Shown here: positions 49,712 through 57,811 of the stretch, in pieces
Layout of the letters: each line of letters starts with the position of its first letter
Position numbering within the stretch: the first letter of the stretch is position 1
Assembly (NCBI GenBank): GCA_041946965.1
Contig: JBHGBM010000002.1
Location: 62,001 to 126,000, forward strand
Direction: 5' to 3'
Origin: JBHGBM01 sp041946965
Lineage (GTDB): Bacteria > Acidobacteriota > Terriglobia > Bryobacterales > Bryobacteraceae
Length of the DNA stretch: 64,000 nt
Translations under genes and position numbers: made by a program
Notes under the pieces: generated by a model
Seen by the model: the letters and a program-made list of their open reading frames with translations, nothing else
Databases searched by the model: none
Told to the model about the DNA's origin: nothing

Positions 49712-49759
49712 GCTTCAAGCTTATAGCCTGCGCGGCGGCCGCGCGCGCCGGGGGACGCC

Positions 49760-50014
49760 CTAGACCTGCCCCCCGCCGCGGGCCAGCTTCCGCCCGCGCT
49801 CGAACAGGTCCGCGGCGTCGTCCACCAGCGCGCGGCTCTGCTCGAAAAACTCGCGCCCGCGACCGACGCCTTCCTGCGCCTTCTGCGAGATCAGAGTGCG
49901 CGTGTCCCTTCCGCTCAGCGGCGCAACCAGCACCCCGATAGCCGCACCCACCGCCAAACCGGCGAGGAACCAGATCAGGCAGGAACCGCGATCCACATCT
50001 TGGTGATCAGGCAT
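49760..50014 (-). CDS. YtxH-like membrane protein, paralogue of 46022-46318
   Basis: 84 residues from ATG 50014 with GAGGAG 8 bases upstream; the ATG at 50032 is less well placed. One membrane helix (LIWFLAGLAVGAAIGVLVAPL) with a GxxxG pattern and a charged helix ending ALVDDAADLFERGRKLARG, which matches the YtxH-like gene at 46022. Both are small membrane proteins of unknown function. Confidence 0.75.
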   Translation of the reverse strand: MPDHQDVDRGSCLIWFLAGLAVGAAIGVLVAPLSGRDTRTLISQKAQEGVGRGREFFEQSRALVDDAADLFERGRKLARGGGQV

Positions 50015-50058
50015 GTGTATCTCCTCACACATTTTATTACCGGTGCGGCGGTGTGGGT

Positions 50059-50064
50059 TATCCT
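50059..50064 (+). promoter_or_regulatory. TATCCT -10 box 6 bases before DUF2007 start (leaderless type)
   Basis: TATCCT, six bases, ATG 50071. There is no Shine-Dalgarno sequence in between, in keeping with a leaderless mRNA. Confidence 0.45.
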
Positions 50065-50070
50065 GAAGTC

Positions 50071-50340
50071 ATGGACACGTCCCACGACCTCGACATGGTG
50101 ACGTTCTTCGCCTCTTCGGCGCACGACGCCGAACTGGAGGCCATGAGCATCCACGCCATCCTCCAGGCGAACGGGATTCCGTCCGTCGTGGTGGGGGCCT
50201 CCACCATCCCCTCGCTCGAGTTTCAGGTGCAGGTGCCGCGCGGCGGCCTCGAAGAAGCCCGGCGCGTGGTGGCGGAAGCGCGCGCGGCCGGTCCGGAGGC
50301 CGCCGACGAGGCCGCGCAGGACTCCCAAGGCCCCGCATAG
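50071..50340 (+). CDS. DUF2007 family small protein
   Basis: 89 residues from ATG 50071. The DUF2007 pattern is clear: VTFFASSAHDAELEAMSIHAILQANGIPSVVV (split: VTFFASSAHDAELEAM and HAILQANGIPSVVVG) followed by SLEFQVQVPRGGLEEARRVVAEAR, a ferredoxin-like fold thought to be a signal-transducing or binding module. Soluble, with an acidic Ala-rich tail. The GTG at 50053 is in frame but lies before the -10 box. Followed after 51 bases by an unrelated small gene. Confidence 0.8.
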   Translation: MDTSHDLDMVTFFASSAHDAELEAMSIHAILQANGIPSVVVGASTIPSLEFQVQVPRGGLEEARRVVAEARAAGPEAADEAAQDSQGPA

Positions 50341-50391
50341 TCCCTCTGCACAATTGCTACAAACCGCACCCGCCCGGCCGATAAGCCCGGT

Positions 50392-50679
50392 GTGGAAGAT
50401 GAATGCGGCGCCGAATGGACCCTCGGCCGCTTCAACCGGCTGATGGACGATCTGCTGCGGGGAGGCGCGAACCGCAACTGCTTCGAGCCCTGGGAAATCG
50501 ACCTCCTGCTGGATATCGCCGGCTGCGAAATCCCTCCGCAGCGCCGGCGCCCTCTGCTCAAGGCGTATCAGCGGGCGGCCGCGCGGCGCATGGACTACGG
50601 GGAGCCCCCGCTCAAGCTCTCCGAGTTCCTCCGGGAATCCGGACAACTCGCCGGCCTTCAACGCGAAACTCCCCGCTGA
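50392..50679 (+). CDS. Small protein of unknown function, overlapping purN
   Basis: 95 residues from GTG 50392; no ATG is available. Soluble, helical: EWTLGRFNRLMDDLLRGGANRN, CFEPWEIDLLLDIAGCEIPP, QRRRPLLKAYQRAAARRMDYGEPPLKLSEFL. The FEPWEIDLLLDI core followed by RRRPLLKAYQRA looks like a conserved family but I cannot name it. The last 68 bases are antisense to the 3' end of purN, so either this gene or the purN stop is longer than usual; both frames look coding. Confidence 0.6.
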   Translation: MEDECGAEWTLGRFNRLMDDLLRGGANRNCFEPWEIDLLLDIAGCEIPPQRRRPLLKAYQRAAARRMDYGEPPLKLSEFLRESGQLAGLQRETPR

Positions 50680-51232
50680 GCACCAGCCGGATGGCCTCGG
50701 TGTAGATGCGGTGCTCCTCTTTGAGGATGCGCGCGGCGAGCGTATCGGCATCGTCCTGGTCGAGCACCGGAACCGCGGCCTGCAACACGATCGGCCCCGC
50801 GTCCAGGTACTCATCGACGAAATGCACCGTGCAGCCGCTGATCTTCACCCCGTGCTCGATGGCCTGGTGCTGCGCCTCCAGCCCGGGGAACGCGGGCAGC
50901 AGCGAAGGATGAATGTTCAAAATGCGCAGCGGAAACTCGCGCACGAAAGCCGCGCTCAACAGGCGCATGAATCCCGCCAGGCATACCAGGTCCACCTCGC
51001 GGCGGCGCAACTCCTCCACCAGCATGCGGTCGTAGACCTCGCGGTCCAGCCCCTTCGAGGGGAGGCACACGTTCGGGATGCCGCGCCCGCGCGCGATTTC
51101 GAGTCCGCGCGCCGTGGGCCGGTTGCTGATCACCACCGCGATTTCCGCGTCCAGGCGGCCCGCCGCGACGCTGTCCGCGATGGCCTCGAAATTCGAGCCG
51201 CGGCCCGAGATTAAGATCCCCAGCTTCTTCAT
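50612..51232 (-). CDS. purN: Phosphoribosylglycinamide formyltransferase
   Basis: 206 residues. Transfers formyl from 10-formyl-THF to GAR in purine synthesis. KKLGILISGRGSNFEAIAD, the catalytic NIHPSLLPAFPG (Asn and His), and VDEYLDAGPIVLQ with the catalytic Asp. Family length and order are complete. The ATG overlaps the purM stop by 4 bases (ATGA). Overlaps the small protein 50392 on the other strand by 68 bases. Confidence 0.95.
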   Translation of the reverse strand: MKKLGILISGRGSNFEAIADSVAAGRLDAEIAVVISNRPTARGLEIARGRGIPNVCLPSKGLDREVYDRMLVEELRRREVDLVCLAGFMRLLSAAFVREFPLRILNIHPSLLPAFPGLEAQHQAIEHGVKISGCTVHFVDEYLDAGPIVLQAAVPVLDQDDADTLAARILKEEHRIYTEAIRLVLSGEFRVEGRRVVRIPGGTRRA

Positions 51233-52272
51233 CGGTACTCCACCCGCGGATGCCCGCGCTTCCGCCCGACCACTTCGCCGATGCGGAACGGCCGCTCACC
51301 GATCTTCGCGAGCGCCGCCCCGGCCTTTCCCGCGCCTCGCGCCGGCACCGCCAGAATCATGCCCACTCCCAGGTTCAACGTGCGGCGGTAATCGTCGTCC
51401 GGAACGTTGCCGAGCTTGCGCAACAGCTCGAATACCGGCGGGATCTTCCATGACGCCGTGTCGATCGCCGCCGCCAGACCCTTCGGCAGCATGCGCGGCG
51501 TGTTGTCCGTGATGCCGCCGCCGGTAATGTGCGCCGCCCCGCGCAGCAGCCCGGCATCCGCCAGCGTCCGGATCGCCCGCAGGTAGCTCCGGTGTACCTT
51601 GAGCAGCTCATCGGCCACCGTCGCGCCCAACTCCGGAACAAACGTGTCGGGCTTGTACCCCGCGGTTTCGAAAAGCAGCTTGCGCGCCAGCGAGTAACCG
51701 TTGGTGTGCAGTCCCGTAGAGGGGAGGCCCAGCAGCACATCGCCGCGCCGGATCTTCTCTCCCGTGATCAGCCCGTTGCGCTCGGCCGCGCCCACGATGA
51801 AGCCCGCCAGGTCGTACTCACCCTCCGCGTACAGCCCCGGCATTTCGGCGGTCTCGCCGCCGATCAGCGCGCAACCATTGTTCTTGCACCCGCGCGCCAG
51901 CCCGCTGATCACCGACGCGGCCACCCGCGCATCCAGCTTGCCCGTGGCGAAGTAGTCCAGGAAAAACAGCGGCACGGCGCCTTGCACCGCGATGTCGTTC
52001 ACGCAGTGGTTGACAAGGTCTTCGCCGACCGTGTTGTGCCGTCCCGTGGCGAAGGCCACCTTCACCTTGGTGCCGACGCCGTCGGCTGAGCTTACCAGCA
52101 CGGGTTTGGCGAAACCGGTCAGCAGGAACGGCGCGCCGAAACAGCCGATATCGGCCAGCACGCCGCGCGTGAAGGTCTGGCGCACGAGCTTCCTGATCGA
52201 AGCCACGGTGCGGTCCGCTTCGGCTATGCTGACGCCCGCGTCGGCGTAACGGATCGGTTTACGAACGGCCAT
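51229..52272 (-). CDS. purM: Phosphoribosylaminoimidazole synthetase (AIRS)
   Basis: 347 residues from ATG 52272. Fifth step of purine synthesis, ATP-dependent ring closure of FGAM. MAVRKPIRYADAGVSIAEAD, SSADGVGTKVKVAFATGRHNTVGEDLVNHCVNDIAVQGA, FLDYFATGKLD, LIGGETAEMPGLY, GLPSTGLHTNGYSLARKLLF and HITGGGITDNTPRMLP are the AIRS signatures. The frame is open to 52512, but the shorter start is family-like and begins 10 bases after a TATAGT box. Unit with purN. Confidence 0.95.
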   Translation of the reverse strand: MAVRKPIRYADAGVSIAEADRTVASIRKLVRQTFTRGVLADIGCFGAPFLLTGFAKPVLVSSADGVGTKVKVAFATGRHNTVGEDLVNHCVNDIAVQGAVPLFFLDYFATGKLDARVAASVISGLARGCKNNGCALIGGETAEMPGLYAEGEYDLAGFIVGAAERNGLITGEKIRRGDVLLGLPSTGLHTNGYSLARKLLFETAGYKPDTFVPELGATVADELLKVHRSYLRAIRTLADAGLLRGAAHITGGGITDNTPRMLPKGLAAAIDTASWKIPPVFELLRKLGNVPDDDYRRTLNLGVGMILAVPARGAGKAGAALAKIGERPFRIGEVVGRKRGHPRVEYR

Positions 52273-52282
52273 GGGAAGTATT

Positions 52283-52290
52283 ACTATAGC
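52283..52290. promoter_or_regulatory. Shared -10 element of divergent purM and amidohydrolase genes
   Basis: The sequence ACTATAGC contains TATAGT on the minus strand (for purM) and TATAGC on the plus strand (for the amidohydrolase at 52301). Each lies exactly 10 bases from its start codon in a gap of only 28 bases. Confidence 0.45.
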
Positions 52291-52300
52291 GCCTTCACCT

Positions 52301-53635
52301 ATGACACGCCTGATCTGCATAGCGGCTCTGTGCGGCGCCGCTTTCGCCCAGTCGCCCTCGCCCATCGCGCTGCGCGACGCCCGCGTGGTCACGGTCTCCG
52401 GCCCCGTTATCGAACGGGGCGCAGTGGTGTTGCGCAATGGCCTGATTGAAGCCGTGGGCGAAACCGTGGCCATTCCGCCCGACGCGTGGGTGATGGACGC
52501 CAAGGGCCTCACGGTCTATCCGGGCCTGATCGACGCGCTGATGCCCGCCGAAGCTCCGGAACCCGCGGCTGCCGCGGTCCCCACTTCCCGCAGCAGCATG
52601 ATTTCGCGTACGCCTTCCACGCCCTCAACGCCGGGGCAGCCCGCCGCGCCGCCGCCCGCCCGCGGTCCTGAAGACCGCCCCGCGACCACCAGTTGGGTGC
52701 GCGCCGCGGACTTGTTCAGCGCCACCGACCGCCGCATCGAGGAGGCCCGCAACGCCGGCTTCACCTCCGCCGCGGTCTTCCCCACCAACGGCATCTTCGC
52801 CGGGCAGGGCGCGGTGGTCAACCTCGCGGGCGAGAAGCGCCGCATGATCGTCGCTTCTCCCGTGGGCCAATACGTGGGCGCCGCATCCCGCAGTTTCATG
52901 AGCTACCCCGGCTCCCTGATGGGCGTGATCGCGTACATCCGCCAGGTCTATCTCGATGCCGCGCACTACCAGGTGCAGAAGCAGGCCTACGAGCGCAAAG
53001 TCTCCTCGGTGGAGCGGCCCGACTACGACCGCGCCCTCGAAGGCGTGCTGGAATCGCCGCGCGCGCTCCTCCCCGCTCGCACGGCCGTGGAGATGGACCG
53101 CATGGCCCGCTTCGCCGCAGAGTTGAAAGTTAAGGCCGTGCTCTACGGCGGTGAGGCCGGCTACCGCGCCGCGCCCGCGCTCGCCCAGGCCAACCTGCCC
53201 GTGCTGGTAAGCCTGAAGTGGCCCGAGCGCTCCCGCGACGCCGACCCGGAAGAGGTCGAGAGCATGCGCACGCTGGAGCACCGCGAGCGCGCCCCCGGCT
53301 CTCCCGCCGCGCTGGCCAAAGCCGGCGTGCTCTTCGCCTTCTATACGGATGGGACTGCGGCCCGCGATCTCGCCCGCGCCGTCCGCCGCGCCGCTGACGC
53401 GGGCCTGCGCCCCGCCGACCTCGTGCGCGCCTTCACCCTCTCGCCCGCGGAAATCTACGGAGTCGCCGACCGCCTCGGCAGCGTGGAGCGGGGCAAGATC
53501 GCCAACCTGCTGGTGACCGAAGGCGACCTGTTCGGCGAAAAGACCAAGATCCGCTACGTGTTCATCGACGGAGTGAAGTTCGAGCCGCCTCCACCCGAGG
53601 CTGTCCCCGCCCCATCCACGGGAGGCGCCCAATGA
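52301..53635 (+). CDS. Exported amidohydrolase-like protein lacking HxH metal ligands
   Basis: 444 residues from ATG 52301 (signal peptide TRLICIAALCGAAFAQ). Imidazolonepropionase/amidohydrolase fold: ALRDARVVTVSGPVIERGAVVLRNGLIEAVG and YPGLIDALMPAE at the first barrel strand, where active members have DxHxH; both His are lost here. A Pro/Ala/Ser-rich insertion (about 85-125) follows. The late FAFYTDGTA keeps the Asp of the last metal strand. Catalysis is doubtful. It overlaps the next gene by 4 bases and is one of three tandem paralogues. Confidence 0.85.
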   Translation: MTRLICIAALCGAAFAQSPSPIALRDARVVTVSGPVIERGAVVLRNGLIEAVGETVAIPPDAWVMDAKGLTVYPGLIDALMPAEAPEPAAAAVPTSRSSMISRTPSTPSTPGQPAAPPPARGPEDRPATTSWVRAADLFSATDRRIEEARNAGFTSAAVFPTNGIFAGQGAVVNLAGEKRRMIVASPVGQYVGAASRSFMSYPGSLMGVIAYIRQVYLDAAHYQVQKQAYERKVSSVERPDYDRALEGVLESPRALLPARTAVEMDRMARFAAELKVKAVLYGGEAGYRAAPALAQANLPVLVSLKWPERSRDADPEEVESMRTLEHRERAPGSPAALAKAGVLFAFYTDGTAARDLARAVRRAADAGLRPADLVRAFTLSPAEIYGVADRLGSVERGKIANLLVTEGDLFGEKTKIRYVFIDGVKFEPPPPEAVPAPSTGGAQ

Positions 53636-54966
53636 AACTCGTTTCCATCTTCCTCGCCGCCCTGCCACTCGCCGCCGGGCCAGCCACCGTAATTCAGAAC
53701 GCGACGGTGATCACCGTCACCAAGGGAACCTTCCGCGGGGCGGTGGTGGTCCGCGACGGCAAGATCGTCGCCGCGGGCGAAAAGGCGGCGGTTCCCGCCG
53801 ACGCCAAGGTCATCGATGCCGGCGGCCAGTACGTCATGCCGGGCATCATCGACGCGCATTCCCACATCGCCGCCGACAGCATCAACGAAGGCTCCATCGC
53901 GGTGGCCTCCATGGTGGACATCCACGACGTGATCAACGCCGAGTCCATCGCCATCTACCGGGCGCTCGCGGGCGGCGTAACCACCGCCTGCATCCTGCAC
54001 GGCAGCGCCGATCCCATCGGCGGCCAGAACGCGCTCCTGAAGATGCGCTGGGGCAAGGACGCGCGCGGGCTCCTCTTCGAAGGCGCTCCGCCCACCCTCA
54101 AGCTGGCCACGGGCGAGAACGTGAAGCGTCCCGGGCAGCAGCAACAGATACCGGGCATGCCCAGCGTCACACCGCGCTATCCCGCCACCCGCATGGGCGT
54201 GGAAGACGTGCTCCGTCAGTCCTTCACCGAGGCCCGCGCCTACCAGCGCCAGTGGAGCGAGTACCGCGCACGCGCCGCCAGGGGCGAGCAGGCCGTCCCG
54301 CCGCGCCGCGACCTCAAGCTGGAGCCGCTGGTCGAGGTGCTGGAGAACAGGCGCTACGTCCACGCCCACTGCTACCGCTCCGACGAGATCCTGATGCTGC
54401 TGCGCGTGGCCGAAGAGTTCGGCTTCAAGATCCGCGTGCTGGTGCACGTGCTGGAGGGCTACAAGGTGGCCAAGGAGATCGCCGCGCACGGCGCCGGCGC
54501 CTCCACCTTCAGCGACTGGTGGGCCTACAAGATGGAGGCCTTCGACTCCATCCCCTACAACGCCGCCCTGATGCACCAGAAGGGCGTGCTGGTGTCTCTC
54601 AACTCCGACGACGCCGAACTCATGCGCCGCCTCAACACCGAAGCCGCCAAGGCCATCAAGTACGGCGGCGTGAGCGAGAACGACGCGCTCGCCATGATCA
54701 CCATCAACCCGGCCAAACAACTCGGCGTGGACGGCCGCGTGGGCTCCATCGAGCCCGGCAAGGACGCCGACCTGGTTATGTACGACCGCCACCCGCTGTC
54801 GGTCTACGCCAAAGTGCAGAAGGTCATGATCGACGGCCAGCTCTACTTCGATCGCGACAGCGACATTAGCGAGCGGTCCGCGCGCGAGAAGCGCAAGAAG
54901 GAACTGCTCGAAAAGGCCCGCGCCCAGCAGAAGAAATCCGGCCCCGCCGAAAGGAGGCCCCGATGA
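53632..54966 (+). CDS. Exported amidohydrolase with complete metal site
   Basis: 444 residues, signal peptide (KLVSIFLAALPLAAG). Barrel metal ligands all visible: PGIIDAHSHIAADS (HxH), HAHCYRSDEILML (His of strand 5), VLVHVLEGYKVAKEI (His of strand 6) and VSLNSDDAEL (Asp of strand 8). So it should be an active binuclear or mononuclear hydrolase, of the imidazolonepropionase/prolidase-like group (cyclic amides or N-acyl compounds). Exported. Four-base overlaps with both neighbours suggest equal expression of the three paralogues. Confidence 0.9.
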   Translation: MKLVSIFLAALPLAAGPATVIQNATVITVTKGTFRGAVVVRDGKIVAAGEKAAVPADAKVIDAGGQYVMPGIIDAHSHIAADSINEGSIAVASMVDIHDVINAESIAIYRALAGGVTTACILHGSADPIGGQNALLKMRWGKDARGLLFEGAPPTLKLATGENVKRPGQQQQIPGMPSVTPRYPATRMGVEDVLRQSFTEARAYQRQWSEYRARAARGEQAVPPRRDLKLEPLVEVLENRRYVHAHCYRSDEILMLLRVAEEFGFKIRVLVHVLEGYKVAKEIAAHGAGASTFSDWWAYKMEAFDSIPYNAALMHQKGVLVSLNSDDAELMRRLNTEAAKAIKYGGVSENDALAMITINPAKQLGVDGRVGSIEPGKDADLVMYDRHPLSVYAKVQKVMIDGQLYFDRDSDISERSAREKRKKELLEKARAQQKKSGPAERRPR

Positions 54967-56240
54967 AGCGCATCGCTCTGATTCTGGCCTGCGCGCTGCC
55001 GCCCGCCGCGGCCGGCGACAGCTTCCTGCTGCGCGGCGGCGCCATTCATCCCGTCTCGGGCCCTGCGATCCCCAACGGCGCGGTGCTGGTGAAGGACGGC
55101 CGCATCGCCGAGGTCGGCGTGAAAGTCGCCGCGCCCAAGGGCGTGCGGGTGATCGAACTCAAAGGCCTGCACGTTTACCCGGGCCTGATCGATTCCGGCA
55201 CGCAGTTGGGGCTGGCCGAGATCGCCTCCGTCCGCGAGACCAGCGACACCCAGGACCTGGGCGATTTCAAGCCGCAGTTGCGCGCCGCCGTGGCCGTCAA
55301 CCCCGAGAGCGAGCACCTCGCCGTCACGCGGGCCAATGGCATCACCGCAGCCATTACCTCTCCCAGCGGCGGCATCATCGCCGGCCAGGCCGCGCTGCTG
55401 CACCTGGACGGCTGGACGCGCGAAGACCTCGCCCTGCGTCCCTCTGTCGCCATGCGCCTGGATTACCCGCAGATCCAAACATCCTCAGGCTCCATGGGCA
55501 TGGAAACCCGCCGTTCCCGTACGCCGTACGCCGAACTCAAGAAGCGTTACGAGCAGCAACTCCGGGACCTGGACCAGTTCTTCGAATCCGCCCGGCGCTA
55601 CCGGAAGGCCAAGGCCGCCGGCGCGTCCGATTTCCGCACGGACCTGAAACTTGAGGCCATGCTGCCCGTGCTCGAAGGGAAGCTGCCCCTGCTGGTGCGC
55701 GCGGTGCGCGAGAAGACCATCCGCCAGGCCATCGAGTTCGCCGCCAGGCAGAAGGTCCGCATGATCCTGCAACATGGAGCCGAGGCCTGGAAACTCGCGC
55801 CCGAACTGAAGGCCGGGAACATCTCCGTGACGCTCGGGCCAACCCTCTCCCTGCCCCAGCAGGAAGACGATCCCTACGATCAGCCCTTCTCCACGCCCGC
55901 CGCGCTGCTCAAAGCCGGTGTAAAGTTTGCCTTCTGCACGTTCGGCCCGGGAGCCGGAGCCAATCCCTTCAACCTCCCCTATGAAGCCGCCGGCGCCGTT
56001 CCCTTCGGCTTGCCGCCGGATGAGGCGCTCAAGGCAGTTACGCTTCACGCGGCCCAGATATGGGGAGTGGAGAGCGAGATCGGCTCCATAGAGAAAGGCA
56101 AGCTCGCCGACCTGATTATTACCGACGGCGACCCTCTCGAGATCACCACTCACGTGCGGCAGATGTTCATCAACGGCAGACCCGTGGACCTGAATAACAA
56201 GCACAAACGCCTGTATGAGAAGTACCGCCAGCGGCCGTAG
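54963..56240 (+). CDS. Exported amidohydrolase-like protein lacking metal ligands
   Basis: 425 residues, signal peptide (KRIALILACALPPAAAG). Same fold as the gene before it, but YPGLIDSGTQLGLAEI replaces DxHxH and FAFCTFGPGAGA lacks the last Asp; one His remains in MILQHGAEAW. This copy can hardly hold the usual metal. Its C-terminal half is well conserved (LPPDEALKAVTLHAAQIWGVESEIGSIEKGKLADLIITDGDP). It may be a structural partner of the active paralogue. Its stop abuts the GHMP kinase stop (TAGCTA). Confidence 0.85.
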   Translation: MKRIALILACALPPAAAGDSFLLRGGAIHPVSGPAIPNGAVLVKDGRIAEVGVKVAAPKGVRVIELKGLHVYPGLIDSGTQLGLAEIASVRETSDTQDLGDFKPQLRAAVAVNPESEHLAVTRANGITAAITSPSGGIIAGQAALLHLDGWTREDLALRPSVAMRLDYPQIQTSSGSMGMETRRSRTPYAELKKRYEQQLRDLDQFFESARRYRKAKAAGASDFRTDLKLEAMLPVLEGKLPLLVRAVREKTIRQAIEFAARQKVRMILQHGAEAWKLAPELKAGNISVTLGPTLSLPQQEDDPYDQPFSTPAALLKAGVKFAFCTFGPGAGANPFNLPYEAAGAVPFGLPPDEALKAVTLHAAQIWGVESEIGSIEKGKLADLIITDGDPLEITTHVRQMFINGRPVDLNNKHKRLYEKYRQRP

Positions 56241-57263
56241 CTATAGGGTAGATACCGGAGCCGGCACGACGGCGGGCCGGATTACCGCCACTCCTACGCG
56301 CGCAAGTTTCTCCGTAAGGCTGCGGTACATGTCTTCATCGCGATAGGTGCCCACGATGGCGCCGCCGGAACCGGCGAACTTGGCCGTGGCGCCCGCCGCC
56401 CGCGCGGTGTGCACCATCTCGAGATTGCCCTGGCTGATCCTGTAGATTCGCGCCCGCAGATCGAAATTGGCGTCGATCAGCCGGTTCAACGTCGCGTAGT
56501 CCCCCGCCAGCAGGGCCGCCCTGCCCTGCTCGGCATAGCCGGCCCAGGTGCGCATGGCCTCCACCACCTCGGGCTCGCCGCGCCGCCAGCGCTCGCGCAC
56601 GTTGTTGTGGAAGACCTCGGTTCCCTCGCTGAGGTTGGTGCGGTAGGCCACATAGATATTGCGCAGCAGTGCCGGATCCAGGCGCGAGTATTCGCCGTAT
56701 CCCCGGCCTTCCATCAGCTCGCGCGAAAAATCCATGTACACCAACCCCTCGTAAGCCTGGATCACGCGGTCCTGCAACCCGGCGGGCATGCCGAGTTCGC
56801 GGGTCTCGGTTTCAAGCGCCAGGTTGGCCTGCACCGGCAACGGGATCTCCAGGCCGAAATAGCGGCACAGCGCGCGCAGCGCCGCCGTGATGATGGCGCT
56901 CGAGCCTCCCAGCCCCAGCCGCTGCGGGATGCTCGATTCGTACTCGATGGTGAAGTTGCGGTGCGGCAGCCCGATCCCGCGTTCCCGGCAGTAATCCATC
57001 AGCCGGACAATCAGGGCCTGTATGATCCGGATCCCGCCGTAATATCCCCGCCAACGCGTGGTGGAATACAGATCTTCCAGGTTCTCAAACACCGGCATGT
57101 CCGCTTTGGACAGCCGGATCTCCAGTCGGGCGCTGGGATACAACAGGACCCGCGCGCGGAAATTCGAAAAGCAAAATGCGATGGTTTTTCCGAAATACCC
57201 GTCGCTGGGGTTTCCAAGCAGCCCCGCCCGCGCATAACCATAGGTTTCGATGAAGGACGTCAT
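56241..57263 (-). CDS. GHMP family sugar kinase (glucuronokinase-like)
   Basis: 340 residues. GHMP fold: ARAGLLGNPSDGYFGKTIAF at the N-terminus, ATP loop PQRLGLGGSSAIITAAL (GLGGSSA at 117-123) and the C-terminal FAGSGGAIVGTY glycine loop with an upstream ARAAGATAK. The LGNPSD...GGK opening resembles glucuronokinase and heptose kinase members, so an uronic acid or heptose is a likely substrate; the exact one is unknown. Its ATG (57263) overlaps the dtd stop by 4 bases. Confidence 0.82.
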   Translation of the reverse strand: MTSFIETYGYARAGLLGNPSDGYFGKTIAFCFSNFRARVLLYPSARLEIRLSKADMPVFENLEDLYSTTRWRGYYGGIRIIQALIVRLMDYCRERGIGLPHRNFTIEYESSIPQRLGLGGSSAIITAALRALCRYFGLEIPLPVQANLALETETRELGMPAGLQDRVIQAYEGLVYMDFSRELMEGRGYGEYSRLDPALLRNIYVAYRTNLSEGTEVFHNNVRERWRRGEPEVVEAMRTWAGYAEQGRAALLAGDYATLNRLIDANFDLRARIYRISQGNLEMVHTARAAGATAKFAGSGGAIVGTYRDEDMYRSLTEKLARVGVAVIRPAVVPAPVSTL

Positions 57264-57706
57264 CTGTGGGCCGTATCCAATAGTATCGTGACGGGACCGT
57301 CATTCACCAGATGCACCATCATATGGGCCTGAAACACGCCGGTGGCAACCCGCACGCCAACCAGACGCGCGCGCTCCACAAAGCTCTCGTAAAGCGCCAG
57401 CGCGCGTTCGGGCGGGGCGGCGGCGTCGAAGCTCGGACGGCGTCCCTTGCGGCAGTCCGCACACAGCGTAAACTGCGACACGATCAACAACGCGCCGCCC
57501 GTCTCCATCAGGCTGCGGTTCATTTTGCCGGCTTCATCCGAAAAAATCCGCAGTCCCAATATCCTGTCGAGAAGGTACGCCGCCTCGGTTTCCGAATCGT
57601 CACGAAACACCGCCAACAGCACCACAAGTCCCCGGCCGATGGAACCCGTAACTTGGCCGTTCACCTCCACCCGCGCCTCTGTTACTCTTTGGATAACCGC
57701 ACGCAT
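57260..57706 (-). CDS. dtd: D-aminoacyl-tRNA deacylase
   Basis: 148 residues from ATG 57706. Removes D-amino acids from tRNA. Starts MRAVIQRVTEARVEVNG (family hallmark), then IVSQFTLCADCRKGRRPSF with the SQFTL motif and, at the end, GVFQAHMMVHLVNDGPVTILLD with the GP motif and catalytic Thr. The alternative ATG at 57712 adds two residues (MC) and would lie too near the TAAGCT box that is 7 bases from 57706. Confidence 0.94.
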   Translation of the reverse strand: MRAVIQRVTEARVEVNGQVTGSIGRGLVVLLAVFRDDSETEAAYLLDRILGLRIFSDEAGKMNRSLMETGGALLIVSQFTLCADCRKGRRPSFDAAAPPERALALYESFVERARLVGVRVATGVFQAHMMVHLVNDGPVTILLDTAHR

Positions 57707-57713
57707 GCACACC

Positions 57714-57719
57714 AGCTTA
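57714..57719 (-). promoter_or_regulatory. TAAGCT -10 box 7 bases before dtd start (leaderless type)
   Basis: On the minus strand TAAGCT, seven bases ggtgtgc, then ATG 57706. A 7-bp inverted repeat GCACACC/GGTGTGC overlaps it (57707-57713 and 57724-57730). Confidence 0.5.
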
Positions 57720-57811
57720 CAACGGTGTGCCGGCCGCTCCGGAAGCTTAAAATCTTTATCAACCGGATAAGCTTGTCTTCAAGGTATGTTATATTGACCG
57801 AGGGAGAAACC

